DNA of 64,000 nt, from the NCBI RefSeq assembly GCF_016937535.1, contig NZ_JAFHKK010000003.1:1-64000 (forward strand), written 5' to 3'. Shown one piece after another: positions 43,930-53,500 of this stretch (positions within the stretch are counted from its first letter, which is position 1; the number at the start of each line of letters is the position of its first letter). Source of the DNA: Sulfurospirillum tamanense. Lineage in GTDB: Bacteria > Campylobacterota > Campylobacteria > Campylobacterales > Campylobacteraceae. Below the pieces are notes generated by a model that was given only the letters and a program-made list of their open reading frames with translations, had not been told where the DNA came from and searched no databases. A program made the translations under genes and the position numbers.

Positions 43930-44327
43930 TGCAATCCCCTATCCTCGTCGAACAAATCATGCGCCCCAATGTCAATGTCATTGACCCATGTGCTAGCCTC
44001 AAAGATGCGCTGACAATGATGCGCGACCGAAGAGTCCATTCCCTCATTGTGGCCAAAAGCTACGAACACGACGCTTATGGCATCATCACCAACACCCAAA
44101 TCCTTCAAAAAATCCTTGCTGAGGATGGGGATGTTGAGCTCATTAATGTCTATGACATATACAGTAAACCCGTCTTTTCGGTCTCGGCTAAAATCGACAT
44201 TCGCCATGCCGCCAAACTCATGCTAGAACACAACATCAAACGGGTTGCAGTAACGGACAATAATGAGCTCAAAGGTGTTTTATCCACAACGGATTTAACC
44301 AAATACCTCATTTCGCTTTTGGAATAA
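43929..44327 (+). CDS. Two-CBS-domain protein
   Basis: 132 residues, a CBS pair: VEQIMRPNVNVIDPCASLKD, YGIITNTQILQKI, then VYDIYSKPVFSVSAK and KRVAVTDNNELKGVLSTTD. CBS pairs bind adenine nucleotides. Placed between a P-II protein and the DUF1538 membrane protein with one-base spacing, it probably senses the nucleotide state for that transporter. Confidence 0.85.
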   Translation: MQSPILVEQIMRPNVNVIDPCASLKDALTMMRDRRVHSLIVAKSYEHDAYGIITNTQILQKILAEDGDVELINVYDIYSKPVFSVSAKIDIRHAAKLMLEHNIKRVAVTDNNELKGVLSTTDLTKYLISLLE

Positions 44328-44328
44328 C

Positions 44329-45822
44329 ATGAACGCATTGCTTCATGAGTTTCTCAAAACCCTTAAAGAGTCGTTTTTAAACCTCTTGCCCATTATTCTC
44401 ATCATTGTAGGGTTTCAGCTTCTCGTGTTTCAAACATTACCCCCCAATACTTCCAGCATTGTTTTGGGGTTTGGCATTGTAGTGCTTGGTGTAGCTTTTT
44501 TTCTTATGGGTCTTGAAATAGGCGTGTTTCCTTTGGGAAATAGCCTATCAAGCGAATTTTTAGAGCGCCGTTCTTTGGTGCTTTTTGCTCTGTTTGGGTT
44601 TGCCCTCGGGTTTTCGGCTTCCATTGCAGAACCTGCCATCATTGCTGTGGCCACCCAAGCCCAAACTATCACCCACGGCGCTCTTAACGCACTCACCCTT
44701 CGGCTTATTATCGCCTTTTCTGTGGGAGTCATCACCGCCTTTGGTATTATCCGCTCTTTACTCGGCTGGCCTATTGCTAAGATTATCATTGGGGGGTATG
44801 TAATTGTCTTACTCATCACCTATTTTGCTCCCAAAGAAATCATCGGCCTAGCGTATGATTCAGGCGGGGTCGCGACCAATGTGGCTACTGTGCCCCTCAT
44901 CGTCGCTCTTGGCATTGGCATTGCTTCGGCGTTGCAAGGGCGCAACGTCCTTAAAGACGGGTTTGGGTTTGTGGCTCTTGCTGCCATCACGCCGATGATT
45001 AGCATCCAACTCTACGCTATCTTGGTGCTTGGCGATGACTTTAGCGCTTCGGCCCAAACCCTTATTCAAGAAGCCCCCAAGGCCGAGGTTTCCTTCTCTT
45101 TGTTAACCATACTGGCAGACCTGTTTAAAACTTTTACCAATATTTTGCCCATCCTTGGGACTATTGTTGTTTTTCAATACCTCGTTCTCAGAAAACACCT
45201 GCCCAACCTTGGGCGTGTTATTATTGGTTTTGGAATGCTTGTGGTGGGGCTTTATGGGTTTATTGTGGGGATTAAATTAGGACTTTTCCCCATAGGAGAA
45301 TCCCTTGCGCGCTCCTTGGTTGAAAAAGACAATGTTTACTTCATCTACCTTTTTGCCTTTTTGATTGGCTTTGGCACCACCATGGCCGAACCCGCTCTTG
45401 TAGCTGTCATCAAACAAGCCGACCGCTACGCCAATGTACGCCTTAACGTGGGTATGATTCGCCTTTTGGTGGCGCTGGGTGTGGGATGTGGGATTTTGCT
45501 AGGAACGTACAAAATCGTTCACGGCTATGATATTTGGCTACTCATCACGCTACTTTATGGGATTGTGGTGTTGTGTACACTTTTTGCGCCACCCCAAATG
45601 GCCGCCTTTGCTTTTGACCTTGGCGGTGTTACCACCTCCGAAATCACCGTTCCTATTGTTACGGCATTTGGACTCTATCTTGCTACCAACATTGAAGGTC
45701 GTGATGCCCTAATGGACGGTTTTGGGCTGATTGCTTTTGCTTCGGTATTTCCCATGATTACCGTCCTTGGCTACAGTATTCTTTCAGTATTTATCGCTAA
45801 AATAATAAGACCGACACCCTAG
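44329..45822 (+). CDS. DUF1538 integral membrane protein (internal duplication)
   Basis: 497 residues, about 12-14 membrane segments in two homologous halves. The first half has LPIILIIVGFQLLVF, GLEIGVFPLGNSLS and ASIAEPAIIAVATQAQ; the second has LPILGTIVVFQYLVL, IKLGLFPIGESLA and TMAEPALVAVIKQA. The duplicated AEPA...QA helix is likely the transport core. Substrate unknown. Confidence 0.85.
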   Translation: MNALLHEFLKTLKESFLNLLPIILIIVGFQLLVFQTLPPNTSSIVLGFGIVVLGVAFFLMGLEIGVFPLGNSLSSEFLERRSLVLFALFGFALGFSASIAEPAIIAVATQAQTITHGALNALTLRLIIAFSVGVITAFGIIRSLLGWPIAKIIIGGYVIVLLITYFAPKEIIGLAYDSGGVATNVATVPLIVALGIGIASALQGRNVLKDGFGFVALAAITPMISIQLYAILVLGDDFSASAQTLIQEAPKAEVSFSLLTILADLFKTFTNILPILGTIVVFQYLVLRKHLPNLGRVIIGFGMLVVGLYGFIVGIKLGLFPIGESLARSLVEKDNVYFIYLFAFLIGFGTTMAEPALVAVIKQADRYANVRLNVGMIRLLVALGVGCGILLGTYKIVHGYDIWLLITLLYGIVVLCTLFAPPQMAAFAFDLGGVTTSEITVPIVTAFGLYLATNIEGRDALMDGFGLIAFASVFPMITVLGYSILSVFIAKIIRPTP

Positions 45823-45832
45823 GAGGTTTCCT

Positions 45833-46666
45833 ATGCCACACAGAGAAAAATGTGTTCTTGTTGCCACCGATTTTTCGTCACGCAGCTTTGAGGTTATCAC
45901 TAAAGCACACGCTTTTGCCACCGCCTCCAAGATGCCTTTACATGTAGTACATGCTATTGAAGAGAGTTTTTTTACTAGAATTCCCGATTTAGAACAAGCC
46001 AAAGAAAATGCCCTAAAAGAGCTACAGTCTCACTTTCCTTTCATCACCAAAGAGGTCTTTCATTGCGACAAAGGAAAGGTTGAAGAAGTTATTGGCGCTT
46101 GCACAAATGCACTAAATACCAGTGTTGTTTTTTTGGGAAGTGGCGGCGAAAAGGGAGGGCTTAAAGACTTGTTTATGGGCTCTTCCACCAAGGCTATTGT
46201 TCGCGCCCTTAGTGCGCCTGTACTTGTAGTCAAAACCCACAAAGAGGTCCAATCAAACAAAATCCTCATTCCAACCGATTTTAGCGAATCCTCAAGATGG
46301 CATATTCATGCGGTTAGAACCCTCTTTCCAGACGCTTCGCTTTTACTCTTACATGTATACACAGTGCCTTTTGGCAATCGGCTTAGCATGTACGGAGTAA
46401 AAAAAGGCGAGATTAATGTATTGGCTGAAAACTTAAAAATAAACGCTCAAAACGAAGGAATGGTTTTTTTTGAATCTCTTGGAGAAAGCAAAGAAAATGC
46501 CGAGCTACTGGTGCGCGAAGGGGGGCTTGATACAAGCCTTTTCACCTCCATTGCCACCATGCATGGCATTGGGCTTATCGCCCTTCACACCACGGGAAAT
46601 ATCAGCTTTTTTGCCTTTGACTTGTTGCAAGAAACCGACAAAGACGTGCTCATCACAACTATTTAA
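45833..46666 (+). CDS. Tandem universal stress protein
   Basis: 277 residues with two Usp folds: KCVLVATDFSSRSFEVITKA in the first and NKILIPTDFSESSRWHIHAV in the second. Last gene of the P-II/CBS/DUF1538 cluster, 10 bases after it. Overlaps dnaE tail-to-tail by four bases. TTACATGTAG and TTACATGTAT variants occur inside it (45938 and 46349). Confidence 0.85.
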   Translation: MPHREKCVLVATDFSSRSFEVITKAHAFATASKMPLHVVHAIEESFFTRIPDLEQAKENALKELQSHFPFITKEVFHCDKGKVEEVIGACTNALNTSVVFLGSGGEKGGLKDLFMGSSTKAIVRALSAPVLVVKTHKEVQSNKILIPTDFSESSRWHIHAVRTLFPDASLLLLHVYTVPFGNRLSMYGVKKGEINVLAENLKINAQNEGMVFFESLGESKENAELLVREGGLDTSLFTSIATMHGIGLIALHTTGNISFFAFDLLQETDKDVLITTI

Positions 46667-49600
46667 GCAACTTCACCGGAGGCTTCGAGCGCTGCGGCAA
46701 AGGAGTCTCCAACACTAAGTTGCGTTTCTATAATCACATCTTGAAGTTTAGAAGTGAGCGTTAATGTTAAGGGTCGATTTCCTGGATGACTTCGTACCAA
46801 CTGATACAGTGCCTCAAGACGTTCTAAAGACTCTTCCATATTTAGTGTCACAATCATAGGCTCTTCAGGAATTTCCCGCATCTTGGTTTCCACTTTTTGG
46901 CTGCGCGCTGCGTCTAGGGTCATGATTTTTAAAGAGCGAATGCGTACAAATTGGTCGTCGCGGTTAACCGCCACCTTAAATGCCAAAGGCTCATCCAAAT
47001 TCATGCCTTCAAGTTTTTGCAAATCTTTTTCAAACAAGGTTACTTCCACGTTGCCATGTAAATCCATAAGACTAACAATGGCAAAGCGGTTGCCTTTTTT
47101 GCTAAATTTAGTCACTACCTCTTCTACTTTTCCAACCACCATCGCATTAGATCCGTCTTCAATGCTGTCAAACTCCGAAGAAAGCGTATAAGAAAGCCCT
47201 TCCATCTCTGCTTTAAAATCATCCAACGGATGCCCTGAGATGTAAAACCCAATACTCTCTTTTTCAAGCACCAACAGGTGTTTGAGGCTGTATTCACCAA
47301 GGCGTTCAATCTCAATAGCAACACGTGTCATCTCTTCATTTTCACCAAAAAGAGAATTTTCAGCCATTTTTTTGGCTTGAGAAGATTTGTGTGCGGCGTC
47401 GATAATGATTTCCACTTGGTCAAAAAGGGCGCGTCTAGTGTAGCCAAAACAGTCCAAACTGCCCGATTTAATCAACGCTTCTAAGACTTTTTTATTGACT
47501 TTTTGCGTGTCTACTCGAGAAATAAAATCGCTCAAACTCTCAAAAGGCCGCTCTTCGCGCGCTTCAATGATGCTGCGAATCGCCCCATGCCCAATGCCTT
47601 TCACCGCGCCAAGGCCAAAGATAATCGCGTCTTCTCCTTCTTGGGTTTTTCCCCCTGTAAACGCAATTTGTGAATTGAGCACTGAAGGAGGAAGAAGCTC
47701 GATTTTAAGGCGTTTCACCTCATCAATGTATTTGACAATCTTATCTGTGTTATCTTGCTCGCTCGTGAGCAAGGCGGCCATGAATTCTTGCGGGTAAAAG
47801 GTCTTTAGCCACGCCGTTTGGTACGTAATCATCGCGTACGCCGCGGAGTGAGACTTGTTAAATCCGTAGCCTGCAAACTTGACAATAAGGTCAAACAAAT
47901 CCGCTGCTTTGGCTTTATCAAGCCCTTTTTGCGCCGCACCTTGCGCAAACTGGCTTTTGAGATTATCCATCTCTTCTTTAATCTTTTTCCCCATGGCCCG
48001 ACGCACCAAGTCCGCTCCGCCAAGGCTAAAACCGCCGATGGTTTGCACAATCTGCATAACCTGTTCTTGGTAGACGATAACCCCATAGGTGGGTTTCAAG
48101 ATAGGCTCAAGTTCAGGAAAGGCGTACTCAATCTCAGCCCGTCCATGCTTACGCTCAATGAAATCATTGAGCATCCCTGATTCCATCGGGCCTGGGCGAT
48201 ACAAAGCCAAGACCGCGATCACGTCTTCAAAGCTCGTGGGTTTGAGCTTGGCGTTGAGTTGTTGCATACCGCCGGATTCTATCTGGAACAAGCCGATGGT
48301 GTGCCCGCTTTGGATGGTTTCATACACCTTGGGCTCTTCCATGCTAATTTCCGCCCAGTTAATCACCTTGCCAAAACGGTTTTTGATGAGTTTAATGGCA
48401 TTGTCGATAACCGTGAGAGTCTTTAGACCCAAAAAGTCAAATTTGATTAAGTCCACGTCTTCAAGGTACTTTAGCGAATACTGCGTAACCAAATGTTCTT
48501 CGCCAGAAGGCTTGTACAGCGGGGTTTTATGCCACAATTCCTCATTGGAAATCACCACACCTGCCGCGTGCATCCCCGCGTTTCGGTTAAGGCCCTCAAG
48601 GGCAAGGGCAAACTTCCACACCCGCGCTGACGTGGGATTGGTTTGGATGAGTTCGCGCAGTTTTTCTTCTTTTTGAAACGCCCCTGCTTTAAAATCCTTA
48701 TCCCCCTCTTCTCCTTTGCCATTGAGCGTAATGCCAAGTTCATCGGGGATGAGTTTAGCCATGCGATCCGCTTCTGCGTAAGGCACGCCCAGTACACGCG
48801 CAACATCACGGATGACGCCCTTTGCTAGCATTTTACCAAAGGTGATGACTTGGGCCACGTTGTATCGGCCGTATTTTTCCACCACATATGTGATGATTTC
48901 CCCACGCCTGCTTTGGCAAAAGTCCACGTCGATATCCGGCATGCTCACACGTTCTGGATTCAAAAATCGTTCAAATAGCAGGTTGTAAGGCATGGGGTCG
49001 ATGTCGGTGATTTCAAGGGAAAACGCCACCAAACTTCCCGCGGCAGAACCTCGTCCTGGTCCCACGGGAATGTCGCGCACCTTGGCTTCTTTGATAAAAT
49101 CCCAAACGATGAGCATGTAGCCGGGAAATTTCATGTTGTTGATAATCTCAATCTCTACATGTAAGCGTTCTTGGTAAGTTTGGTGTTCTGATTCCTTTAC
49201 ATGTAAGAGCCGTTTTTCTAATCCCTTTTGACACAAATGCGCAAACAAGACTTTGTCGTTTTCAAGGCTGTACATAACCCTAGGTTCAGGAAGTTCCACC
49301 CCTTCGGCCTTGGCGTATTCGAGGGTAAATTTAAAATTTGGCGGTGTTGGATTGCCAAGGTCGAGCTCCAAGTTGCATTTTTCCACGATTTCTTGGGTGT
49401 TTTCAAGGGCTTCGGGGATATCTGCAAACAGCCGCGCCATTTGTTGAGGGGATTTGAGAAAAAACTCGTGCACCGAGTGGCGTAACCGCTTGGGGTCATC
49501 AAACTCTTTATTCATGGCGATACACATAAACGCCTCATGGGGTTCTGCGTAGTCCTTAAAAGGGTAGTGGGTGTCGTTAGTGGCGATGAGCTTAATGCCT

Positions 49601-50217
49601 GTCTCTTTGGCAAGTCGCAACACCGCATCGTCGATGTAGTGCTGGTCTTCGATGCCATGGCGCATGATTTCAAGGTAAAAATCTTCCCCAAAAATCTCTT
49701 TGTACTCCAGTGCCACTTCCTTGGCGCGCTCGTATCCTTTGGCCCCAAATTGGACGTTGCGAGGGCTGTTGAGGTTAAGGTGCCAGTTTACTTCTCCTTG
49801 CAAACATGCCGCGGAGCAAACTAACCCCTCCGAGTGTTCGCGCAAGAGTTTTTTGTTGATTCGGGGGTAGTAGTAAAAGCCTTCAATAAAACTTTGAGAA
49901 GAGAGGTACATGAGGTTTTTGTAACCCGTAAGATTTTTAGCATACAAACACAAGTGAAAGCGTTGCTTGACGCTTTTATCTCCCAACTCGTCTTGGTTGT
50001 GCAAGTACGCTTCCATGCCGATAATGGGCTTGATGCCCTCTTTTTTCATGGTTTGGTAAAAATCAATCGCCCCAAACATGTTGCCATGGTCTGTGATGGC
50101 CACTGAGCCAACACCTTGGGATTTAAGGGCTTTGGCGAGGTCTTTGATGCGGTTCGCGCCATCAAGTAGAGAATATTCTGTATGGAGATGCAAATGGGTA
50201 AATCGGGGTTCGCTCAC
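46663..50217 (-). CDS. dnaE: DNA polymerase III alpha subunit
   Basis: 1184 residues. PHP domain (FTHLHLHTEYSLLDGANRIK), polymerase active-site aspartates in MPDIDVDFCQ, GPGRGSAAGSLVAFSLEI, and the KSHSAAYAMITYQTAWLK thumb/finger region, then the OB fold. Replicative polymerase. Holds one TTACATGTAA (49197-49206) and a CTACATGTAA variant (49155) in the same LHV frame. Confidence 0.97.
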   Translation of the reverse strand: MSEPRFTHLHLHTEYSLLDGANRIKDLAKALKSQGVGSVAITDHGNMFGAIDFYQTMKKEGIKPIIGMEAYLHNQDELGDKSVKQRFHLCLYAKNLTGYKNLMYLSSQSFIEGFYYYPRINKKLLREHSEGLVCSAACLQGEVNWHLNLNSPRNVQFGAKGYERAKEVALEYKEIFGEDFYLEIMRHGIEDQHYIDDAVLRLAKETGIKLIATNDTHYPFKDYAEPHEAFMCIAMNKEFDDPKRLRHSVHEFFLKSPQQMARLFADIPEALENTQEIVEKCNLELDLGNPTPPNFKFTLEYAKAEGVELPEPRVMYSLENDKVLFAHLCQKGLEKRLLHVKESEHQTYQERLHVEIEIINNMKFPGYMLIVWDFIKEAKVRDIPVGPGRGSAAGSLVAFSLEITDIDPMPYNLLFERFLNPERVSMPDIDVDFCQSRRGEIITYVVEKYGRYNVAQVITFGKMLAKGVIRDVARVLGVPYAEADRMAKLIPDELGITLNGKGEEGDKDFKAGAFQKEEKLRELIQTNPTSARVWKFALALEGLNRNAGMHAAGVVISNEELWHKTPLYKPSGEEHLVTQYSLKYLEDVDLIKFDFLGLKTLTVIDNAIKLIKNRFGKVINWAEISMEEPKVYETIQSGHTIGLFQIESGGMQQLNAKLKPTSFEDVIAVLALYRPGPMESGMLNDFIERKHGRAEIEYAFPELEPILKPTYGVIVYQEQVMQIVQTIGGFSLGGADLVRRAMGKKIKEEMDNLKSQFAQGAAQKGLDKAKAADLFDLIVKFAGYGFNKSHSAAYAMITYQTAWLKTFYPQEFMAALLTSEQDNTDKIVKYIDEVKRLKIELLPPSVLNSQIAFTGGKTQEGEDAIIFGLGAVKGIGHGAIRSIIEAREERPFESLSDFISRVDTQKVNKKVLEALIKSGSLDCFGYTRRALFDQVEIIIDAAHKSSQAKKMAENSLFGENEEMTRVAIEIERLGEYSLKHLLVLEKESIGFYISGHPLDDFKAEMEGLSYTLSSEFDSIEDGSNAMVVGKVEEVVTKFSKKGNRFAIVSLMDLHGNVEVTLFEKDLQKLEGMNLDEPLAFKVAVNRDDQFVRIRSLKIMTLDAARSQKVETKMREIPEEPMIVTLNMEESLERLEALYQLVRSHPGNRPLTLTLTSKLQDVIIETQLSVGDSFAAALEASGEVA

Positions 50218-50247
50218 AAAAAACCTTTCAAAAAAAACTGAAAGGTA

Positions 50248-51111
50248 TTATAAGAAAAAAGCGCTTAAAGGGCTCTCCTCTTTTTGGAGTAATGCCCCAC
50301 ATAAATCAATCGCATTTTCACAGGGAAAAACACCTAAAAGCATCGATGCATGGCGGTACAGGGGTGCGGGAGAAGAGGCAAATTCCACAGGACTTGAACG
50401 GGCAGATTTTGAAAGTTTTTCTCCTGCTTCGTCTAAAAGCAAAGGGTGGTGCAACACTTTTGCCTCCAAAAAAGAAGGGGCGCGCATCAGGTGTGCAAGG
50501 TAGCGTTGGGCTAGGGTAGAAAGATGCAAATCTTCTCCGCGCACTATCAGGGTTGTCCCCATGCGCCAATCATCCATCAAAGACGCCAACTGATACGCCG
50601 GCAATCCCTCCTTGCGCCACACAATAAAATCACCCATCTCTTTCGCCACACGCGGTGCTTCTTCGCATACAGTAGGGTTTACATGTACACGCAATGCAGT
50701 TGTGTTTACATGTAAAGGGAGATTTTTCTCTTTACATATAAAGAGATAAATGCCCTTAGATGATTGGGCCATAATCTCTTTGCGAGAGCATTCGCACGCG
50801 TAGGCCAAAGGATGTTTTAAAAGGGTCTGTTTTGCCTCTTCATAGTACGCCAAACGGTGCTTTAGGGCAAAGGCTGCCTCAAACTCCGCTACGCTAAAAG
50901 GCCCCTCATCCCAATCAAGCCCCAACCACTCAAGCACACGAAAAATATGTTCCACGTAGAGCGTTTTTGTGCGGTCTGTGTCCAAATCATCAATACGCAA
51001 ATGAATTTTTCCCTCAGCAACGCGCACAAGCGTCCACGTCAGGATAAAATTAAGAGCATTGCCGTGGTGCAAAAATCCGCTAGGAGTGGGAGCAAAACGA
51101 GAGATAATCAT
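50248..51111 (-). CDS. gluQ: Glutamyl-Q tRNA(Asp) synthetase
   Basis: 287 residues, too short for a full GltX and lacking an anticodon domain. HIGH-like PSGFLHHGNAL, KMSKS-like EKLSKSA, and a zinc site built from CECS with a later YLFIC. Modifies queuosine of tRNA-Asp. One TTACATGTAA (50706) plus a TTACATGTAC and a TTACATATAA variant are clustered in its middle. Confidence 0.8.
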   Translation of the reverse strand: MIISRFAPTPSGFLHHGNALNFILTWTLVRVAEGKIHLRIDDLDTDRTKTLYVEHIFRVLEWLGLDWDEGPFSVAEFEAAFALKHRLAYYEEAKQTLLKHPLAYACECSRKEIMAQSSKGIYLFICKEKNLPLHVNTTALRVHVNPTVCEEAPRVAKEMGDFIVWRKEGLPAYQLASLMDDWRMGTTLIVRGEDLHLSTLAQRYLAHLMRAPSFLEAKVLHHPLLLDEAGEKLSKSARSSPVEFASSPAPLYRHASMLLGVFPCENAIDLCGALLQKEESPLSAFFL

Positions 51112-51160
51112 AAAAGAAAGAAGAGCCGCCCAAAGACGGCTCGAAGAAAAAGTGGCTTAA

Positions 51161-51436
51161 TTAGTAGCGAGATCCACGAAACTCACGTGGTTCGCGTGGT
51201 CGCGCCTCATTGACTCGCAATTCGCGTCCGCCAATCTCTTTGCCGTTTAGTTGCTCGATGGCGGCGTTGCCCTCACTTTGGCTCTCCATCTCAACAAACC
51301 CGAATCCCTTAGATCGGTTGTTATTCTCACGATCAACAACAATCTTTGCACTTTTGACAGCACCATAGGGTGCAAACGTCGCCTTGAGCTCTTCCTCTGT
51401 CATTTGGTATGACAAATTACCGACATAGATGTTCAC
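51161..51436 (-). CDS. RRM RNA-binding protein
   Basis: 91 residues from a GTG preceded by AAGGAT. RNP2 is NIYVGNLSY, RNP1 is KGFGFVEME; the C-terminus is arginine/glutamate-rich (PREPREFRGSRY). Small cold-shock-type glycine/arginine-tailed RRM proteins of this kind are widespread; target RNAs unknown. Confidence 0.88.
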   Translation of the reverse strand: MNIYVGNLSYQMTEEELKATFAPYGAVKSAKIVVDRENNNRSKGFGFVEMESQSEGNAAIEQLNGKEIGGRELRVNEARPREPREFRGSRY

Positions 51437-51519
51437 GGTACAACTATCCTTGAAAAAATCTCCCAGCAAAAGCCAGTAAGTGATGATACCTTTTTTTTAA
51501 TAAAAATGGCAACTTTTTT

Positions 51520-52125
51520 TCAAAAAACACCCATTTCATCGACATGCACAAGGCCGTGCTTGTCATAATGAAACAACACTTCCCTTACGCGCGCTTGCCA
51601 CGTTTGCCCAAAAATATCTTGTGCTTCTTTGTCTCCAAGGCGTGCTTTTTCCATTAAAGAAGAGAGTTCTGGAGTTTGTGGAAGTTGCGAGGGAGTATAA
51701 GAAAGCGTTACAAATTCACCCGTATCAACACGACTAAATTGCACCATGCCTTTTAGGGGTTTTTCAAAGGAAAGAAGTCCTGCGCGTACGTGCTCTCCTC
51801 CAAGCCCTTTAAACCCGCCCGCATCTGCTGCGCCTGTGATATTAGCCATCACTTGCGCCATCACCCCTGCTACACCATTTGTTTTTGGCTCCTTAAAAGC
51901 AATGCGCACTAAACCGCGTACTGGGACTTGTGTAGGAAAAAGTTTTTTCAATGCCACTTGAGTGAGCACATAAGCGCCAGCAACTGTGGGGCAGCTGTGT
52001 CCTGCCATTTTGACACACTCAAGGTAGGTTATCTCAACCTTGCCCTCGACAAATGTTCCAAGCAAACACGCAAGATCATCTTTTAAAACAATCGGAGGGA
52101 CTTCATCAAAAAATTGGGGGTACAT
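51520..52125 (-). CDS. FmdE-like domain protein
   Basis: 201 residues. The segment ECVKMAGHSCPTVAGAYVL resembles the GHxCPG-type metal site of formylmethanofuran dehydrogenase subunit E-like proteins. A GADAGGFKGLGGEHVRAG-like glycine-rich stretch follows (TGAADAGGFKGLGGEHV). No other methanofuran genes are present, and function is unknown. Confidence 0.5.
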   Translation of the reverse strand: MYPQFFDEVPPIVLKDDLACLLGTFVEGKVEITYLECVKMAGHSCPTVAGAYVLTQVALKKLFPTQVPVRGLVRIAFKEPKTNGVAGVMAQVMANITGAADAGGFKGLGGEHVRAGLLSFEKPLKGMVQFSRVDTGEFVTLSYTPSQLPQTPELSSLMEKARLGDKEAQDIFGQTWQARVREVLFHYDKHGLVHVDEMGVF

Positions 52126-52175
52126 GGTGGCTCCTTTTTTAGAAGGAAGCCTATCAGAAGAGACGTGTTTTTTCC

Positions 52176-52928
52176 TTAATCATGCTCAAGACTCACACCC
52201 TTGCGAAAACGGTACTCGATGATTGTTGTGGTTCCTTTGCCTTGGCTTTTGCGTACTTCAAAATAAGTATTTAGTTTTTCCACTAGCTTGCTCATTTTGC
52301 TTGCTCCGTAGCTTCGCGGGTCAAAATCTGGATGCAGACGTTTCACAATTTGGCCTGCTTCAGATACCTTTACCCAACCCTCTTCGTCGCGCTGTTTTTC
52401 CCAAATTTGATGCATGATTCTGGCCGCTTCGCGGATACGCTCTTTGTGTTGGTTGGCTTCGGCTTCTTTTTCAAGTTCTTCTTCGGTTTTAAGGTTTTCG
52501 GTAAAAATAAAATCATCGCAGGCATTGCGAAAAGAAACAGGGGTTTTGCGCTCACCTATCCCAAATACGTACACCTCATCTTCTTTGAGGCGTGAGGCAA
52601 GCTTGGTAAAATCACTATCGCTTGAAACTAGTGCAAAGGCGTCAAATTTTCGCGTATAAAGTAAATCCATCGCATCGATAATCATCGAGGCATCGGTGGC
52701 ATTTTTTCCCGTAGTGTAAGCAAACTGTTGCACTGGCTGTACAGCAAGTTCATTGAGTAGATCTCGCCAATTTTTCAAATAGCGACTCGACCAATCCCCG
52801 TAAGCACGCTTAACAATAATGTGCCCATGGGAGGAGAGTTCACTTAAAATTTGTCCGATTTTACTCAGTTGCGCATTATCAGCATCAATCAACACGACGA
52901 TTTTTTTTTGATGGGCTAAATCTTCCAC
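52176..52928 (-). CDS. NYN-domain ribonuclease with OST-HTH/LOTUS domain
   Basis: 250 residues. NYN (PIN-like) domain: VVLIDADNAQLSKIG, TDASMIIDAMDLLY, ALVSSDSDFTKLASRLKE carry the acidic residues of LabA-type nucleases. The C-terminal 75 residues (EEGWVKVSEAGQIVKRLHPD, ASKMSKLVEKLNTYFEV) form a LOTUS/OST-HTH RNA-binding domain. A likely RNA-degrading or RNA-regulating protein. Confidence 0.85.
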   Translation of the reverse strand: MEDLAHQKKIVVLIDADNAQLSKIGQILSELSSHGHIIVKRAYGDWSSRYLKNWRDLLNELAVQPVQQFAYTTGKNATDASMIIDAMDLLYTRKFDAFALVSSDSDFTKLASRLKEDEVYVFGIGERKTPVSFRNACDDFIFTENLKTEEELEKEAEANQHKERIREAARIMHQIWEKQRDEEGWVKVSEAGQIVKRLHPDFDPRSYGASKMSKLVEKLNTYFEVRKSQGKGTTTIIEYRFRKGVSLEHD

Positions 52929-52950
52929 GGTCTGCCTTTTGTGTAATACG

Positions 52951-53370
52951 TTACGAAACGCTCAAAAATCCCTGATACTGCTCCAAGAAGCGTTGCATCC
53001 CCGCGAGCTTAAACTGTTCTACATCCCATGGATTATCTTCCACAAGTTGGTAAAAATCACTTTTGAGCACATACACGCTTGCTCGAACGATTTTACCATT
53101 TTCCAAGACAATATCTTCTTCTTTGCGGGCATAATATTCCCCCTCAAAGAGATCTAATCGTCTCATGTCTTCTTCGTCTATATCAAAATATACTTGCCCC
53201 AAAACCCGCTCACTAGGCGCCCCCTCAAAAGCAACAGGATATGTCTCTTGCTTTAAACACCGTCGTCGAAACCCATGCAGAGTGCCTTGGATGCTTTCAT
53301 AATCTCCTTGCACGACGCGCGTCCACACCTCGGGAAACATAAGCGAACCGTACGTAAATACATGCATCAT
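52951..53370 (-). CDS. Gamma-glutamylcyclotransferase-like protein
   Basis: 139 residues from the ATG after TAGGAGTAGGG. HVFTYGSLMFPEVW is the substrate-binding loop and LFEGEYYAR holds the catalytic glutamate of AIG2/GGCT-fold enzymes. Substrate not determined. Confidence 0.82.
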   Translation of the reverse strand: MMHVFTYGSLMFPEVWTRVVQGDYESIQGTLHGFRRRCLKQETYPVAFEGAPSERVLGQVYFDIDEEDMRRLDLFEGEYYARKEEDIVLENGKIVRASVYVLKSDFYQLVEDNPWDVEQFKLAGMQRFLEQYQGFLSVS

Positions 53371-53500
53371 CCCTACTCCTACTGTTAAACTAAAAAAATG
53401 GTGTTGGTTTTTTACGCTTGCCATTTTTTAACAAAGGAGCCATTATATTTAAAAATCCTAAAGACAACGTAATAGGCTTTACATGTAAAGAACATTTGGG

